From the NCBI RefSeq assembly GCF_016808335.1, contig NC_053141.1, positions 19,351,756 through 19,415,755 on the forward strand: a stretch of DNA of 64,000 nucleotides, in the 5' to 3' direction. Each line of letters starts with the position of its first letter. The stretch's first letter is position 1. Source of the stretch: Panicum virgatum. Its lineage: Eukaryota; Streptophyta; Magnoliopsida; Poales; Poaceae. This document shows, in pieces, positions 35,642 through 46,466 of the stretch. Position numbers and translations under genes: made by a program. Below the pieces are notes generated by a model. It did not search any database and was not told where the DNA came from. It worked only from the letters and a program-made list of their open reading frames with translations.

Positions 35642-36718
35642 TGTCGTGGTGTGCAAACCCATAGCCGGGTGGCGTAGTGCACCCGCCTAAACCCAGAGGG
35701 TGAGTACTCGGGGGGTTAGCTAGGATTGGCCCAATCTCAGTGGAAGAACGCGATGAACACAGAAGGTTTAGAGTGGTTCGGGCCGCCGGAGTGTAATACC
35801 CTACGTCCACTGTGTGTTGTATTGCTTGCGCTCTCAAGAGGTTGAGAACAGGGTTGTTCGGAGTGAAACCGAGCTTGTGTTGTGAGAGTCTTGGCGTGTC
35901 TTCGCTTGGAGAGTCCCTCTTCACTTAGAGAGTCCCTCCAGTGTGCAGCGAGCACCTCCCTTTTATATCTCAAGGGAGGCGCGTACATGGCCGTTGAGTC
36001 CCCGACAGGTGGGCCCAACGATGTAGTATAAAATAACATATTGTACAGACATTATGGCGTTGCAGGCGACGGAGATCTCATTCCTGGATTTCCTTGCTAT
36101 GCCCGTGGGAGTCTTCCATCCGGCATAGCCATGCCCTGTCTTGTCGAAACGGTGCCAGGGAGTAGCTTGCGGCGTTGCCTGCCGTGTAGCTGAACGGGCC
36201 GTTTAGCTTGCGGCATAGGCGGTATGATGAAAATGTGACGTGCCGTCGTATCCATTTAATGCGGCAGACGGGCTCTGCGATCATGCGGTGCATGCGGCTG
36301 CCTTGTGTACCTTGGTAATATGCGGTCTATAGTGAGGCCTGACAAAATCTGCCCCGCGTGCCGCGGCGGCAGAGCATGCCTCAACCACCCGCATTGACAT
36401 GTGGTGCCCCCGGACCCCGCCCCGGCAGTGTATTGGTTCTACGCGCACGGGAGGTCCGGACGGACGCGGGGAGGTCTCGGACCCCTATCGGGGGTCCGAG
36501 CCCTCGGCTATTGGCGCGGAGCTTCCCCTCTTCAGGGACACGTGGCGTCTCCGGACCCATCCTAGAGCAGGGAGCGGGTCCGGGGCCGTTGGCCCGGTGA
36601 GGTAAGAGCCTGACCCGTGGGGCCGGCTGCTCCGCCCCTTAGGGCGTAGTTACGGATGACTACGCGAGTCCTGCCTTGCGGCAGTAGGAGTGGGTATCCC
36701 TGCTACAGGGTACCGACA
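35642..36718 (-). mobile_element. Solo LTR, 1.08 kb, nested in the Tat-like element
   Basis: On the minus strand it starts TGTCGGTACCCTGTAGC and ends CACCACGACA. An exact 5-bp duplication ACTAG flanks it (35637-35641 and 36719-36723). A TATAAAA box on the minus strand (35961-35967) gives the orientation. No internal element sequence remains. Confidence 0.92.
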
Positions 36719-37295
36719 ACTAGACTTAGGCGATGCTAGAAGTAAGAGCAGAGAAGTTGGAGAGGAAAAGGAGTCCCACGATCCCTATTTATAGCCGCAT
36801 CGGGCGCCAAGCTTTAAGCCTGTCGCAAGGGGAAGGCTTGGACCGCCCGTGACGGTGCGGCACCCCACGAGTAAAAGATGCCCTCGGTTACCATGCCGAG
36901 ACGTGACCAAACAACGCAAAGCCGAGCCCCTGGACGCTGAGCAGCCCAGCATCGGCGCTGGCCGACTCCCCTCGAACGGCGCGTCGCAAGGCGACCAGGG
37001 AAAGCAGGGCTGAGACCCTGAACGCGGGACAGCGTGGTAATAGCACCAGTTGCAAAGCAGCAGGCGCCATCATGGCCCTGGCCTACTCAGCACGCTGACG
37101 TGTCTCGTCACCGAAACAAGACAAGAAGGGGCGCGCCTCGGAGTACTTTTTCCGCAGGCGCACTACCCTGACCAACAAGTTGTCGCATCTGCCAGGCCAG
37201 CATCCGGATGCGTCTGGCGGGAGCGCAGCACCGATCGATCACATCAAGGGGTAAATTTGCCGAAATACCCTTTGGACGAATCCCCTGACTCGACC

Positions 37296-37312
37296 AAAGG
37301 CTCGGGGGCTAC
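37296..37312 (+). other. Polypurine tract of the Tat-like element
   Basis: AAAGGCTCGGGGGCTAC lies directly before the TGTCGG start of the LTR. This sequence type is typical just upstream of grass Gypsy 3' LTRs. Confidence 0.65.
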
Positions 37313-38605
37313 TGTCGGATACCATGATTAGGGGCACCCTAATTAGGGGACTAAAATCATCCTAAAAACGCAAACACATGCTGGGCAACCAGGTCCACGA
37401 AGGCCTACAGCCTCCTTCCGACATGGAAGAAAGGAAAGGACTCAAAGAAGCCCAACACGCGGCCCACGTACGCAGTGCGGCCCATCCGCACCCCCTCGGA
37501 CCCGCGGAGTGATCTCCGCCTCACTCAAGGGCTCCCCGCCGCAGCCCTCGACCGCGCCCCGCACCTCCGCCTCGCTCGAGGGTAGCGAGCCTGCCCTCGA
37601 GTGAGCAGAACGTCTCCGCCTCGCTCGAGGCCACCCCTCGACGGAAAGGACAAACGGCCCTTCCACTCACCCGCCCGCCGAATGGAGGCATTAATGCCAA
37701 CCACTCCTCCACAGCGCCCGGGTCAGACGGCGTCAGGCCGCCATTCCCCAAAGTGGCGGTGACCGGAGTCTCGTCCGCCAACTCCGGTCACTGCTCCGCC
37801 ATTCCGGACGCTGTGGCAGCACTTTGAGAACCTGCGACGCAGTGCAAGACGTGCTCGGCACTGCTCTAGCTACTATACTGCCAACTCCCCATACCTCCTT
37901 CGTACTTTCCCTTCCGCGGAGCCCTCAAACGGCATGGGCATGACCCTCGGAAGTGGCTCTGGCCTTGACCTGGACAAGACCCTGGCCTGTAGGACCTTCG
38001 GGACGCCGCCACGCCACGCTTGGAGGACAGTACCTCCCACAGTAACGACCACGCCGCCCGCTGGAGCTGCCAGGACGCCGGCGCAATCCCTGCAAGACCA
38101 AGGACGACTGCCATGCTCAGCGCCATTCCCACAGTGTACTTCCCACAGTGCTCGACCACTACACCCCCGCGATTCGGGGAGAAGACGACGACTTCCACGA
38201 TCCCTGTGCATGTACACCGTCCCTCCTTGTATCTATAAAAGGAGGAGGCGGGCCTCCTCTTAGGGGGGTCGGCCCATTCGGTAGAACACAACGCTCAGCA
38301 CTACTTACAGAGCACATACGCTCTTCAAGCCCCGATATTGGCACTCGCCTCAATCAACTCCCCCTCTAGCAGAGACTTGGGAGCTTCCCTCCCTCTCTTA
38401 CCTCGCTTGTATCCCCTACTATAGGCACCCCCAGTGCAGGACAGTACAGTGCTCTCGCACACCCTTTTGCTGGACGTATGGCCCCACGGCCGGAACCAGG
38501 ATAAACCCGTGCGTTACTGTGTTGCCTCTTGCATCAACATCTGGGACGAGGAACATGCAGCATCATCACTGGTTGGGTCCGGACCGCCGGGTCAGGACAC
38601 CGACA
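37313..38605 (+). repeat. 3' LTR of the Tat-like element
   Basis: It starts TGTCGGATACC and ends ACACCGACA, 1293 bp. A TATAAAA box at 38234-38240, followed by a GC-rich leader, supports the plus orientation. The five bases after it, GAAAG (38606-38610), would be the target duplication, but the left partner is lost. Confidence 0.75.
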
Positions 38606-39684
38606 GAAAGATACACAATGTTTTGGGTAACTCAATGGGCTTTGGGTAACCCAATGTTTAATTTTTGGGTCAACCCACTATGCAAACAATTTCTACTGGG
38701 TTGAGTGGGTCGAACACCGGTTGACCCAAAACCAACCCACTTGCATCCTGAGCGGCGGGCCTAGCGTGTCGGGCGGCGCTAGCCCCTATTGTGGTGGGTG
38801 AGTGCGCCCTAACGGGACTGGCAGTGCGAGCACCCGACGTGTCTTGCGGCTTAAGCCCCGGCGCGGCGGGCGACAAGCTCGCTGTCATGGCTAGTCACCT
38901 TTTTAGGTTGTGTCGAGGCATGCCCTTGCGTATCCCTGCATCAGAGGTCTGACTGCTAATGCGGTCTCCCGCTCTGTGGCCCCGAGGGCCTTACATCCGT
39001 GGGACGGGTTTGATCGAGTTCATACCCTAAGGCTCAGGCGAGGCGGAACCTTCTTTCCAGTAGGGGTCGGGCGAGATGGAGCCCTCCCCTGAGGGGTTGG
39101 GTGAGGCTGGGCCTTCACTCCAGGGGTCGAGCGAGATGCCATGTGCCTCGTGTCTTAGCCTGCTATACTGCGCCGTCAAAGCCCTTTCCTCTTGTGGGCT
39201 AGCTGCGGCTGCGTGGTGGTCTGGTTGGGCCAAGTCTCACAGATTGGGGGTTAACCTCGTGGTTAGCACCTCAATCACCATAATATGGGTATCCGTGGTA
39301 TTTGCTCCTGTCACTATGTATCTAGATATACACTATGTCTAGACATGTAGCAAAAATTATATATCTACATTTGTCAAAATGATCTACAAGTTAGAAAACG
39401 GAGAGAGTATACCAGATGTATGTTGATTAATTTATCTAAAAGAAGTTATTTGGCACCTCGATCTAAGTCCAATTACAAATCAAACTTCAAAACTAAACCA
39501 TTTTGATCATTGCACTCTTTATTAGTACATGTCACTTAGGGTCAATTGTATTTGTATTTTTGCACGTGGAATCTGTAAGTCCCTTACACTCCTCATTAAA
39601 AAATTCAAAAAGTAACTATAAATCGAGGGCACATACCCTGTTTAGAGTTTAGAGCCCGTTTGATAGTGCTCTAGTCGAGGGCTA
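38606..39684. other. Transposon debris
   Basis: Bases 38615-38750 are rich in TGGGTCAACCCA-like motifs and resemble the subterminal part of a hAT element. Bases 38880-39240 look like Gypsy internal debris (GGCGAGGCGGA and GGGTCGGGCGAGA phrases). Around 39340-39415 a Stowaway-like right end (ACGGAGAGAGTA) occurs without a clear partner. No gene is seen. Confidence 0.4.
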
Positions 39685-39903
39685 CTTCCTCCGTTCCAAA
39701 TTATAGGTCGTTTGACTTTTTTATCCTATGTTTAATCATTTGTCTTATTCAAAAATTTGTGTAAAATATCACTTTTTTATTGTGCCTTGCTTTATCGATG
39801 CAAGTTCTTTAAGAATGACTTAAATTTCACTATGTTTGCACAATTTTGAAATTAAATGAGTGATTAAAATTAGAAAACGATCTGCAATTTGAAATGGAAG
39901 CGG
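39685..39903. mobile_element. Stowaway-type MITE
   Basis: The left end CTTCCTCCGTTCCAAATTA and right end TTTGAAATGGAAGCGG are imperfect inverted repeats of the Stowaway (Tc1/Mariner) consensus CTCCCTCCGTTCC. TA dinucleotides flank both sides (39683-39684 and 39904-39905). It is 219 bp, AT-rich and non-coding. Confidence 0.7.
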
Positions 39904-39905
39904 TA

Positions 39906-40754
39906 CCAAACAACGATTTTTTATCGATCGGTTCTCTGTCGAATCTTGCTCGTAGCGAAAAGTGATTCCACGTAGACTGGGAAATGGATAAAAACATGCT
40001 CCCCGATTCTCCACCACTCGGTTTCCACCCACATCACGACGTCAGCCACCAGCCCACCACTCAGTCTCTGCTCGCGCTGGCTGGCCGCTCGTCCGTGCGC
40101 TCGCACTCGCGTTGGATTCGTCCATGCGCTCGCACCCGCGTTGGATGCCATTCAAGTTGCCGTTGGGTATCTGAACCCGTTACCTATATACACATCCATG
40201 ACAAATGGGTAGGGTATGAACATATCCATCTGAAACGATGAAAAGGGTACGGGGAGTGTATCACTGCAGTTACCTGTTCTTCCCCGTTACCCAAAGCTTC
40301 GAGGGATCTCGGCCGCCACCGCGGGCTGACCTCGCGAGGCTTCTCCTGTCGCTGCCAGGGGCCAATCCATGAGGCCAATGCTGAGGAGATCTACATGGCT
40401 GGCACCATCGTCCGATCCCCAATCACCACCGGTACAGACTCCTCACCTTCTTCCTCGTGCTTTTGTTTGCTTCCACCTCCTTTCCCATCCAATTCTGATG
40501 CTCAAATCTTCTTCTCATGATTCAGTTTCAGTCAGTACAACAAGCGATTTGAGTAATTGGTCCACGCAGGGCTCAATTTCAGTTACTCTTGGCTATGCAG
40601 GGTTCGATCTATCCAGATCCAAAATAGGAGTAGTGCTTCTTGTCCTAGTAGCAGGTACGAGCAATTGGTCCTCGTGTCCCACGCAGGCCTGGTCCCACGA
40701 GCATGCTTTGGACAACACGGTCACATGAGCCATGTGTTGTACACCATATGCTAT
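39906..40754. other. No gene recognised; possible hAT subterminal region
   Basis: Phrases such as GGGTAGGGTATG and GGGTACGGGGAG recur near 40200-40260 and again near 43660-43740, on either side of a hAT transposase remnant. They could be subterminal repeats of one decayed element. A 119-codon plus frame at 40369-40728 has no recognised domain. Confidence 0.35.
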
Positions 40755-40757
40755 TAA

Positions 40758-42448
40758 GGCTGTTTACACTCATCGTACTCTAAATTTATCCTCTAAAAAA
40801 ATATTTATATTCTGGTCATTCAGATTTTCTCCTCTATATCTAATTTCGCTGTATCCATCCATTTTCTATATCTCTCCCCTACCTCAACTACCAGCCCCGG
40901 AACCCACGCGTCAGATTTTTTATCTCCCTCCCCCTTCCCCAACCATTCTCTCTCTCCCCACCTCGAGCGCGTCGGCTGCTCTGCTCCCTCCCCGGCGCCT
41001 CTCTCTACTCCTCCTCCCCGGCGCCTCCCTCGCCGCGCTAGCCTGCCTCTACGGCGCTGGCCCGCGCACCGGAGCCGGCTGCGGGCGCCCTCCCTCCTCC
41101 ATCCATGGCGTGCGAGTGCGAGCTGGCGACCCCCGCGCCCCTCTCTCTCCTCCCCTCCCCCATCGCTCTCTCTCTCTCTCTCCCTCTCCCTCTCCCTCTG
41201 CGGCCATGGCGAGGTGGGCGTGGAGGCCCGGAGCGCCCCCGCACCTGGCGGGCGCGGAGCAGGGGCCCCGCCCCTGGCAGAGGGCCTCGCGCGCGCTGGC
41301 CTCGAGCTCGCCGAGCGGAGGCGCGGGCGTGGCGAGCGGAGCTGCCCTCACCTACTCGAGCTCGAGCTACGCACGGGGCCATGGTGCCATGGTGCGGCGG
41401 CCACTCCTTGCCTGCTCCCCTGCGGTGCGCTCGCTCGCCTCCCACTCCCTCCTCCATCCATGGCGAGCTCGAGCTCCCTCCATCCCAGCGCGGGGCGACG
41501 ATGCGGCGGCCGGATCTGCCCCGGCGCATGCCGGCAGTGGAGGCTCCGCCGGCTCCCCCTTCCTTCCTGCTCCGCGCGCGGCAGGGTGGCCGAGCGGCGG
41601 CGGCGAACAGGTGGCCCCTGCTCCCTGGCCCTGCTCGCACGCGGGCCAGCGCCCCTCTCCTCCCTCGATTTGGAGCGGCGGGGTGGCCGAGCGGCGGCGG
41701 CGGCGGCGAGTAGGCGGCCCCTGCTCCCTGGCCCTGCTCGCGAAGCTACGCACGGCGGGGCTCGGAGGCGGCGGCGAGATTTGGGCGGCGGCCTCGAGGG
41801 CGGACCGCGGCGCGAGGGCGTGCGCGCAGGCGGGCTCGCGGGGCTGTGTGCGCGCGGAGCCAGCGGCGGGGCGCGCGGAGCAGGGCGGGCCGGCCCCTTT
41901 CTCCCCATCCGGCGGTCTCCTCCGGCGCCAGTGGCCTCGGGCTACCTGACCGGCCGCCTCGTCGTCGCGCCTCCACGCTCACCACCACCGCCGCCTCCTC
42001 CTCCCTCTCCGCGAGCCGCGGGCCCGCGCGCGCCCGCTCCCCTGCTCCCTCCGTCGGAGGTGGCGGTGGCGGCCGAAGCCGCGCGTGGCCATGGCGGTCC
42101 AGCCACGCTTCCCGCCGGCGCGCCCCCAGCCACCTGCTCGCCTCCCCGCCGGCCACACCGCGCGCCCCCGGCGGCCGACTTGCCTCCCCACGCGGGCACC
42201 CGTGCTCTCCTGCCGCCCTCCTCTGCTCCTTCCCCTTTCCCTCTCCAGGCGCGCAGGCGAGGCCGCTGCTGCCGGCTCACGGGCCCCACGCCACGCTGGC
42301 CGATGGCGGACATCCTGCAAGCCCCCTATTCTTAAAGGAAGCGAGCTCGTCCCCTTGGGTTGAGGACATTTTCCAGGACGCCGCTGCAGGAGATTCTTCC
42401 CTATACGGCTCCTGCGGGATCCTTTAGAGGATACCAGTGTGGATAGCC
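40758..42448. mobile_element. PIF/Harbinger-type element with GC-rich interior, 1.69 kb
   Basis: The left end GGCTGTTTACACT and right end GGCTATCCACACT are imperfect inverted repeats of the PIF/Harbinger type. An exact 3-bp TAA duplication flanks it (40755-40757 and 42449-42451). The interior (about 40960-42300) is very GC-rich, with long open frames in several frames and on both strands, and internal repeats such as CCTGCTCCCTGGCCCTGCTC (near 41618 and 41718). No transposase is visible. The interior may be captured or amplified GC-rich genomic sequence. Confidence 0.72.
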
Positions 42449-42835
42449 TAATCTTGAACTTTGGATAATATAATATATGTCCAGTAGATTCACTTCTGAA
42501 AGTTACTGCTGAACCTTTGCAGCCTCTGACAGTTCATATTTGCTTTCGGCTCCTATGCAGATTGGTCTCTGATTTGTTTTCTTTGGAATCTAGAGATGCT
42601 CAATCTTATGATCTTTCGCCATTAACTTTGCTGTTCTGGTCCATTATCTCACTTTTCTATCGAGCATCTCAGAACATGTGAGCTTATGGACTGGATATGC
42701 AATGCATTTTAGTTGTACTGTTATTGTACATGCACACAAATACAATTTTATATGCAATGGCTAATTAAGTTTTATATGCAATGGTTTGAGTGTCATTTCT
42801 TAGCTACAGGGAATATCTAGAAACTGTCAAGTATG

Positions 42836-43035
42836 TAAATGGATCCACATCGAGAAAGGAAAAATTCAAGCTAATTGCACAGCAAGTTAACGCTCCTAAT
42901 TTATCTCTTAAAGATGATGTCCCAACTAGATGGAATTCTACTTTCCTTTATGCTTGAAAGGGCTATGAAATTCCATGATGCTTTTGATAGATTGCATTAA
43001 TGTGATAGCTCATACAAGTTCTTACCTTCCAATGA
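42836..43035 (+). pseudogene. hAT transposase remnant (RICESLEEPER-like)
   Basis: The plus strand encodes YVNGSTSRKEKFKLIAQQ, then LKDDVPTRWNSTF, and after a frameshift MLERAMKFHDAFDRLH. DVPTRWNST followed by MLERA is a hallmark of hAT transposases (BED zinc-finger/RICESLEEPER group). Only about 65 residues survive, with a frameshift near 42950 and a stop after the last motif. Confidence 0.75.
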
Positions 43036-44175
43036 TTAAGGTAGGCTTTCATATTTTACCCTACTTCTTGCAGTATCGCATGGCATCACTACCAACTCCC
43101 ATGTTTTTTGTTACAGGAGCAGGATCGGACTAGGTTCCCATATAATTTTGCAGTCCCTGAGTGCTTTTGTTTTGCACTTCTACAATGCTAGGCAAGGTCG
43201 CTATGAGATGTGAAGGCCTTTTGTTTCATACTTCTACTATATTTCTGGTTATCTTGTACTCTACAGATAGGGCTGAAAGGATTGGTTAGTGCTCATGCTA
43301 TGATTATTGAACATCTCCAGTTATCTGGACACGTGACTTAGGTTCTAAAATTCACAATGTGATCTGTACATCTCTAGTTATTTGGACAGGTGACTTAGGC
43401 TATCTCTAATATTCTCTGGTTATCTAATTATCTGAGATTGCTGTTATACTGTATTATAAGAATGAAGCAAGCAATCTCTAGTGTCAGTGATCATGATTTG
43501 TTAACTGCACTTTATCAATGTTCACTTCACGGCTTGAACTGGCGCAGTCAAGTTCAATACATGTGGTCTGTGGCGTTGGAGATCAAGGTAGAGAGGGTGG
43601 TCGCCAGGAGCCGGCCAGACGTCATCGTGAGCAGTACGTATTTACCTGTTACAGTGTTACCCAATGGGTACGGGGAATCAAAAACGGGTAGGGTACGGGG
43701 AAGACGTACAATGATTGGATAGTTAGCTTATGGGTGTGGGTTGGGGAAAGAGCGGGTATAACAAAAGTTTGCCCAACGGCATCGTGAGATGCCTGCTCAT
43801 CCGCGTCAGCCTTAGACGCCGCTCATACCTTTCCTCACCCTATCTGCTGCACCGCCCGTGCCAGCCCCAACTCTTCCCTATCCACACCAAGCCATCGCTC
43901 ATCTCCGCCTGCTCGTCCATTGTCCCCACGACGCTTCTCTCCATCGGTCATCTTGCTCGATTTGGAGCCACAGGAGCTCGATCCACGGTGCTAGAGGCAG
44001 ATTCACATTGCTTCGACGCCGACGCTTGTCCACTCTCCACTGGCATCGCTTGGAAAGTTGACCCTCCTGAAGCGCCACCAAACACATTTATTTGAAAGCT
44101 GGTCTAAAGACCAGGAGTAGTGAGAAGCGAGGAGCGAAGCTGGTTTGGAGAGCTACTGGACTCGGTGTTACAACA
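43036..44175. other. No gene recognised
   Basis: AT-rich remains probably of the hAT element up to about 43740, then unassigned sequence. A 121-codon plus frame at 43730-44095 has no recognisable domain. Confidence 0.35.
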
Positions 44176-44301
44176 TCTCCAGTAGACTACTCATATCTTT
44201 TCTTAATATAAAAAATCTATACTTTTATTAGTGGGAGGTCTCCGGTAGACTACTCATATCTTTTCTCAATATCAAAAATCTATATTTTTATTAGTGGGAG
44301 G
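44176..44301. repeat. 63-bp tandem duplication
   Basis: Two adjacent 63-bp copies start TCTCCAGTAGACTACTCATA and TCTCCGGTAGACTACTCATA and differ at a handful of sites. They sit about 640 bp upstream of the phytocyanin gene. Confidence 0.88.
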
Positions 44302-44939
44302 TGATCCAACATATTACCAATTCATCTCTAATAGCAATATTTTTTATGGTTAGTGGTCACCAAAGGCTTCTTCTACTCTATCCATTGAGTAGTCTGCTAC
44401 GACACTACTATCAAGAACACAAAAATATTATTGTTGATGGAAAGAGTGTAGTATATAAGAGATAAAGTAACCTGCTTGATGCTCGGAAGCCTGTTCGGCA
44501 CACAGGCCCTACGCTGCTCTCCATTTTTATTTTTTTAAAAGATTCTCCATTTTTATAAATAAATAAAACAAAAATAAACATCTCACGGCCGTTAACTGTG
44601 GGACCCACGCTGTTGGCTCAGGTGCCCGAACGACAAAAGCCAACGGTAAAGTCCAAAACAGAAGATGCTCCTGTCGTGCTCGCCGCCCTTGCAAGCAGAG
44701 CCAATGGCCGTTACCAGACAGGCCAGACTCCAGTCAGAGAGCAAAGCTTACGCCGCCGCCCGCCACCTCCCGAACGTTGGAGCCCAACGGCTACTTTGAA
44801 AACCCCTTCTCCTCCTCTGCCTACTTAAACGCACCCACCCCCGTCGCCACGGCCACAGGTCACGCCTCCTTCCCGCCTGCCTCGAGCTCTCTCCCCCTCT
44901 TCGCCGGTGTTGTGTCGGGTTGCCAGCTCTTCTCCTGAA
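44302..44939 (+). other. Upstream region of the phytocyanin gene
   Basis: Promoter and 5' UTR of the gene at 44940. A weak TATA-like CTACTTAAAC occurs at 44819-44828, about 110 bp before the ATG, in a GC-rich, CT-rich leader. No other feature is seen. Confidence 0.4.
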
Positions 44940-45692
44940 ATGGCGTCAAGGGCGGCGCTCCTCCTCTGCGCTTCGGTGGTCCTCGCCGCGGCGGCCGCCG
45001 TCGAGGCCAGGGACTTCGTCGTCGGCGGCGCCGACGACGCCTGGAAGGCGCAGGCCCAGCCCGACGCGCTCACCAAGTGGGCCTCGATCAACCGCTTCCA
45101 AGTCGGCGACAACCTCGGTAAGAGAGAGATCCGATCCCTCGCCGCCGACGTTTTCTAGCGTAGCAAATCTGGGTCCATGAGTCGCAGCGATTTGCTGCCG
45201 TTTCAACCGTGTCTAATTTCCTGAGCTCCCCTGCTTCGCGGACGCGCAGTGTTCAAGCTGGGCGGCGCGGCGGAGGACTCGGTGCTGGAGGTGACCCGCG
45301 ACGACTACAACAGCTGCAGCACGGCGGCCCCGCTCGCCACCCACAGGGCCACCGCCGGCGGCGGCGCCGCCACGGTGCCGCTCCCCCGCTCCGGCCCGTA
45401 CTACTTCGTCGGCGGCGCCCCGGGCAGCTGCCAGAAGGGCGAGCGCCTCCTCCTCGTCGTCATGTCCGAGAAGCACGGCCGCGGCCGTCTGCGTGGCCTC
45501 GCGCCGGTGCCCGCTCCGGCACCCGCGGCCGAGGCTGAGTCCCCGCTGGCCGCCAGCTTCATCGGAGGCCCCGCCGCGGCGCCGGCGCCGGCGCCGGCCA
45601 CCGGAGCTGCCAGGAGGACTGCGTCTGCCGGGACCAGCACTCTGCTCCTCGGCGCCGCCGCCATCCTCGGGCCCCTGCTGGTTGGGTGGTAG
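44940..45692 (+). CDS. Early nodulin-like (phytocyanin-type) GPI-anchored protein
   Basis: Two exons, 44940-45117 and 45250-45692, splice with donor GTAAGA and acceptor CGCGCAG in the codon for V60, giving 206 residues. Residues 1-23 are a signal peptide (LLLCASVVLAAAAAVEA). Residues 24-127 form a plastocyanin-like fold with RDFVVGG, W47, F61KLG and the disulfide pair C82 and C120. The copper ligands are missing: the usual first His position is in a DSVLEV stretch (69-74), and the GHC His is Ser119. It is therefore an early-nodulin-like, non-copper phytocyanin rather than an electron carrier. A Pro/Ala-rich arabinogalactan-like linker (about 137-180) and a hydrophobic tail indicate a GPI anchor at the plasma membrane. 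The intron position is the one usual for phytocyanins. Its specific role cannot be told. Confidence 0.9.
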
Positions 45693-46466
45693 TGGAAGTG
45701 AAAGCGTTTTGTGTGGGGTGTGGGGGAACAAGGATAGTTGCTTGCTGTTAAGCTCTATGGAACAATGAAATGATCTGCTTCTTCTGTCTGTAGAAGAAGA
45801 GAGCCGAGAGGAGAGTTTTGTGTGGGAGACGATCAATCATAATGGATAAATTCAATGATTATATGACCTGGTTGCATCAAGGTTTTGTTGATCTATGTGG
45901 CAATGCGCGCATCCGAAGTCTTGACTCTGTTGCGATCGAGTGTCGACATATGTAAGGAGACACAATTATCGATAAGGTTAATCGATGATATGAAGTTGTG
46001 AGACAACATGCAGCAGTAAGCTTTCAAAAAAAAAACAGAGAGACAACAAGCAGCCTTTCCAGACATTATGCTATACTCCGCAATATTCAGTGAATCCATG
46101 AGACAAATGTAAGGAGACACAATTATTTGTTTGAAAAAGGAGACACAATTATCGATTAGATTAATCCACGATACAAAGTTGTGAGACAAAATACAGCCTC
46201 TTCTCACAATATGCTATACTGGACAGTGGACACAATATTCGGTGAATCGACATTCTTGAAAATTCAGTAATGGAAGTCAGCTCTTCAATATACTAGCACA
46301 TTGCCGCTTGATGACTTGCCCCAACTAACTGATCAAATTCTACTCACATGATTAACCATTTATTTGTGTTGATGATGCAGTTTTGAAATCTGAATCCTCG
46401 AGTGCTGGCTCCATGATACTGTCAATTTTGTTGTTCATCTGTCTCACCACCCCATCAGTAACCATT
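45693..46466. other. Intergenic between convergent genes, with degenerate repeats
   Basis: This contains the 3' UTRs of the phytocyanin gene and, from the right, of the glycosyltransferase. Between about 45950 and 46215 the phrase GGAGACACAATTAT recurs three times, and a longer unit (…TAATC, GAT, GTTGTGAGACAA) twice, about 185 bp apart, so a diverged tandem duplication is present. No gene is seen. Confidence 0.5.

Larger units (their letters stand above)
29570..38605 (+). mobile_element. 3' half of a Tat-like Gypsy element with antisense ORF
   Basis: A plus-strand 3' LTR (37313-38605) is preceded by a polypurine tract. The internal region to its left carries, on the opposite strand, a spliced ORF of the putative-gypsy-type-transposon family (29570-33666). 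An antisense ORF between pol and the 3' LTR is a known feature of Tat-lineage elements such as maize Grande. The 5' LTR, gag and pol are absent, cut off at 29569 by the LTR fragment on the left. A hAT element (31171-31701) and a solo LTR (35642-36718) are nested inside. The orientation assignment is an inference from the polypurine tract and the LTR TATA box. Confidence 0.65.

Noticed and set aside
37313..38605. LTR as part of a minus-strand element, matching the strand of the antisense ORF
   Set aside because: The ends TGTCGG/CCGACA are symmetrical, so orientation was tested by other signs. The TATA box and the polypurine tract both point to the plus strand.
41038..42427. Several 100-370 codon frames as real genes
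   Set aside because: They overlap one another in all frames within a PIF/Harbinger element, with low-complexity products and no splice or domain support.
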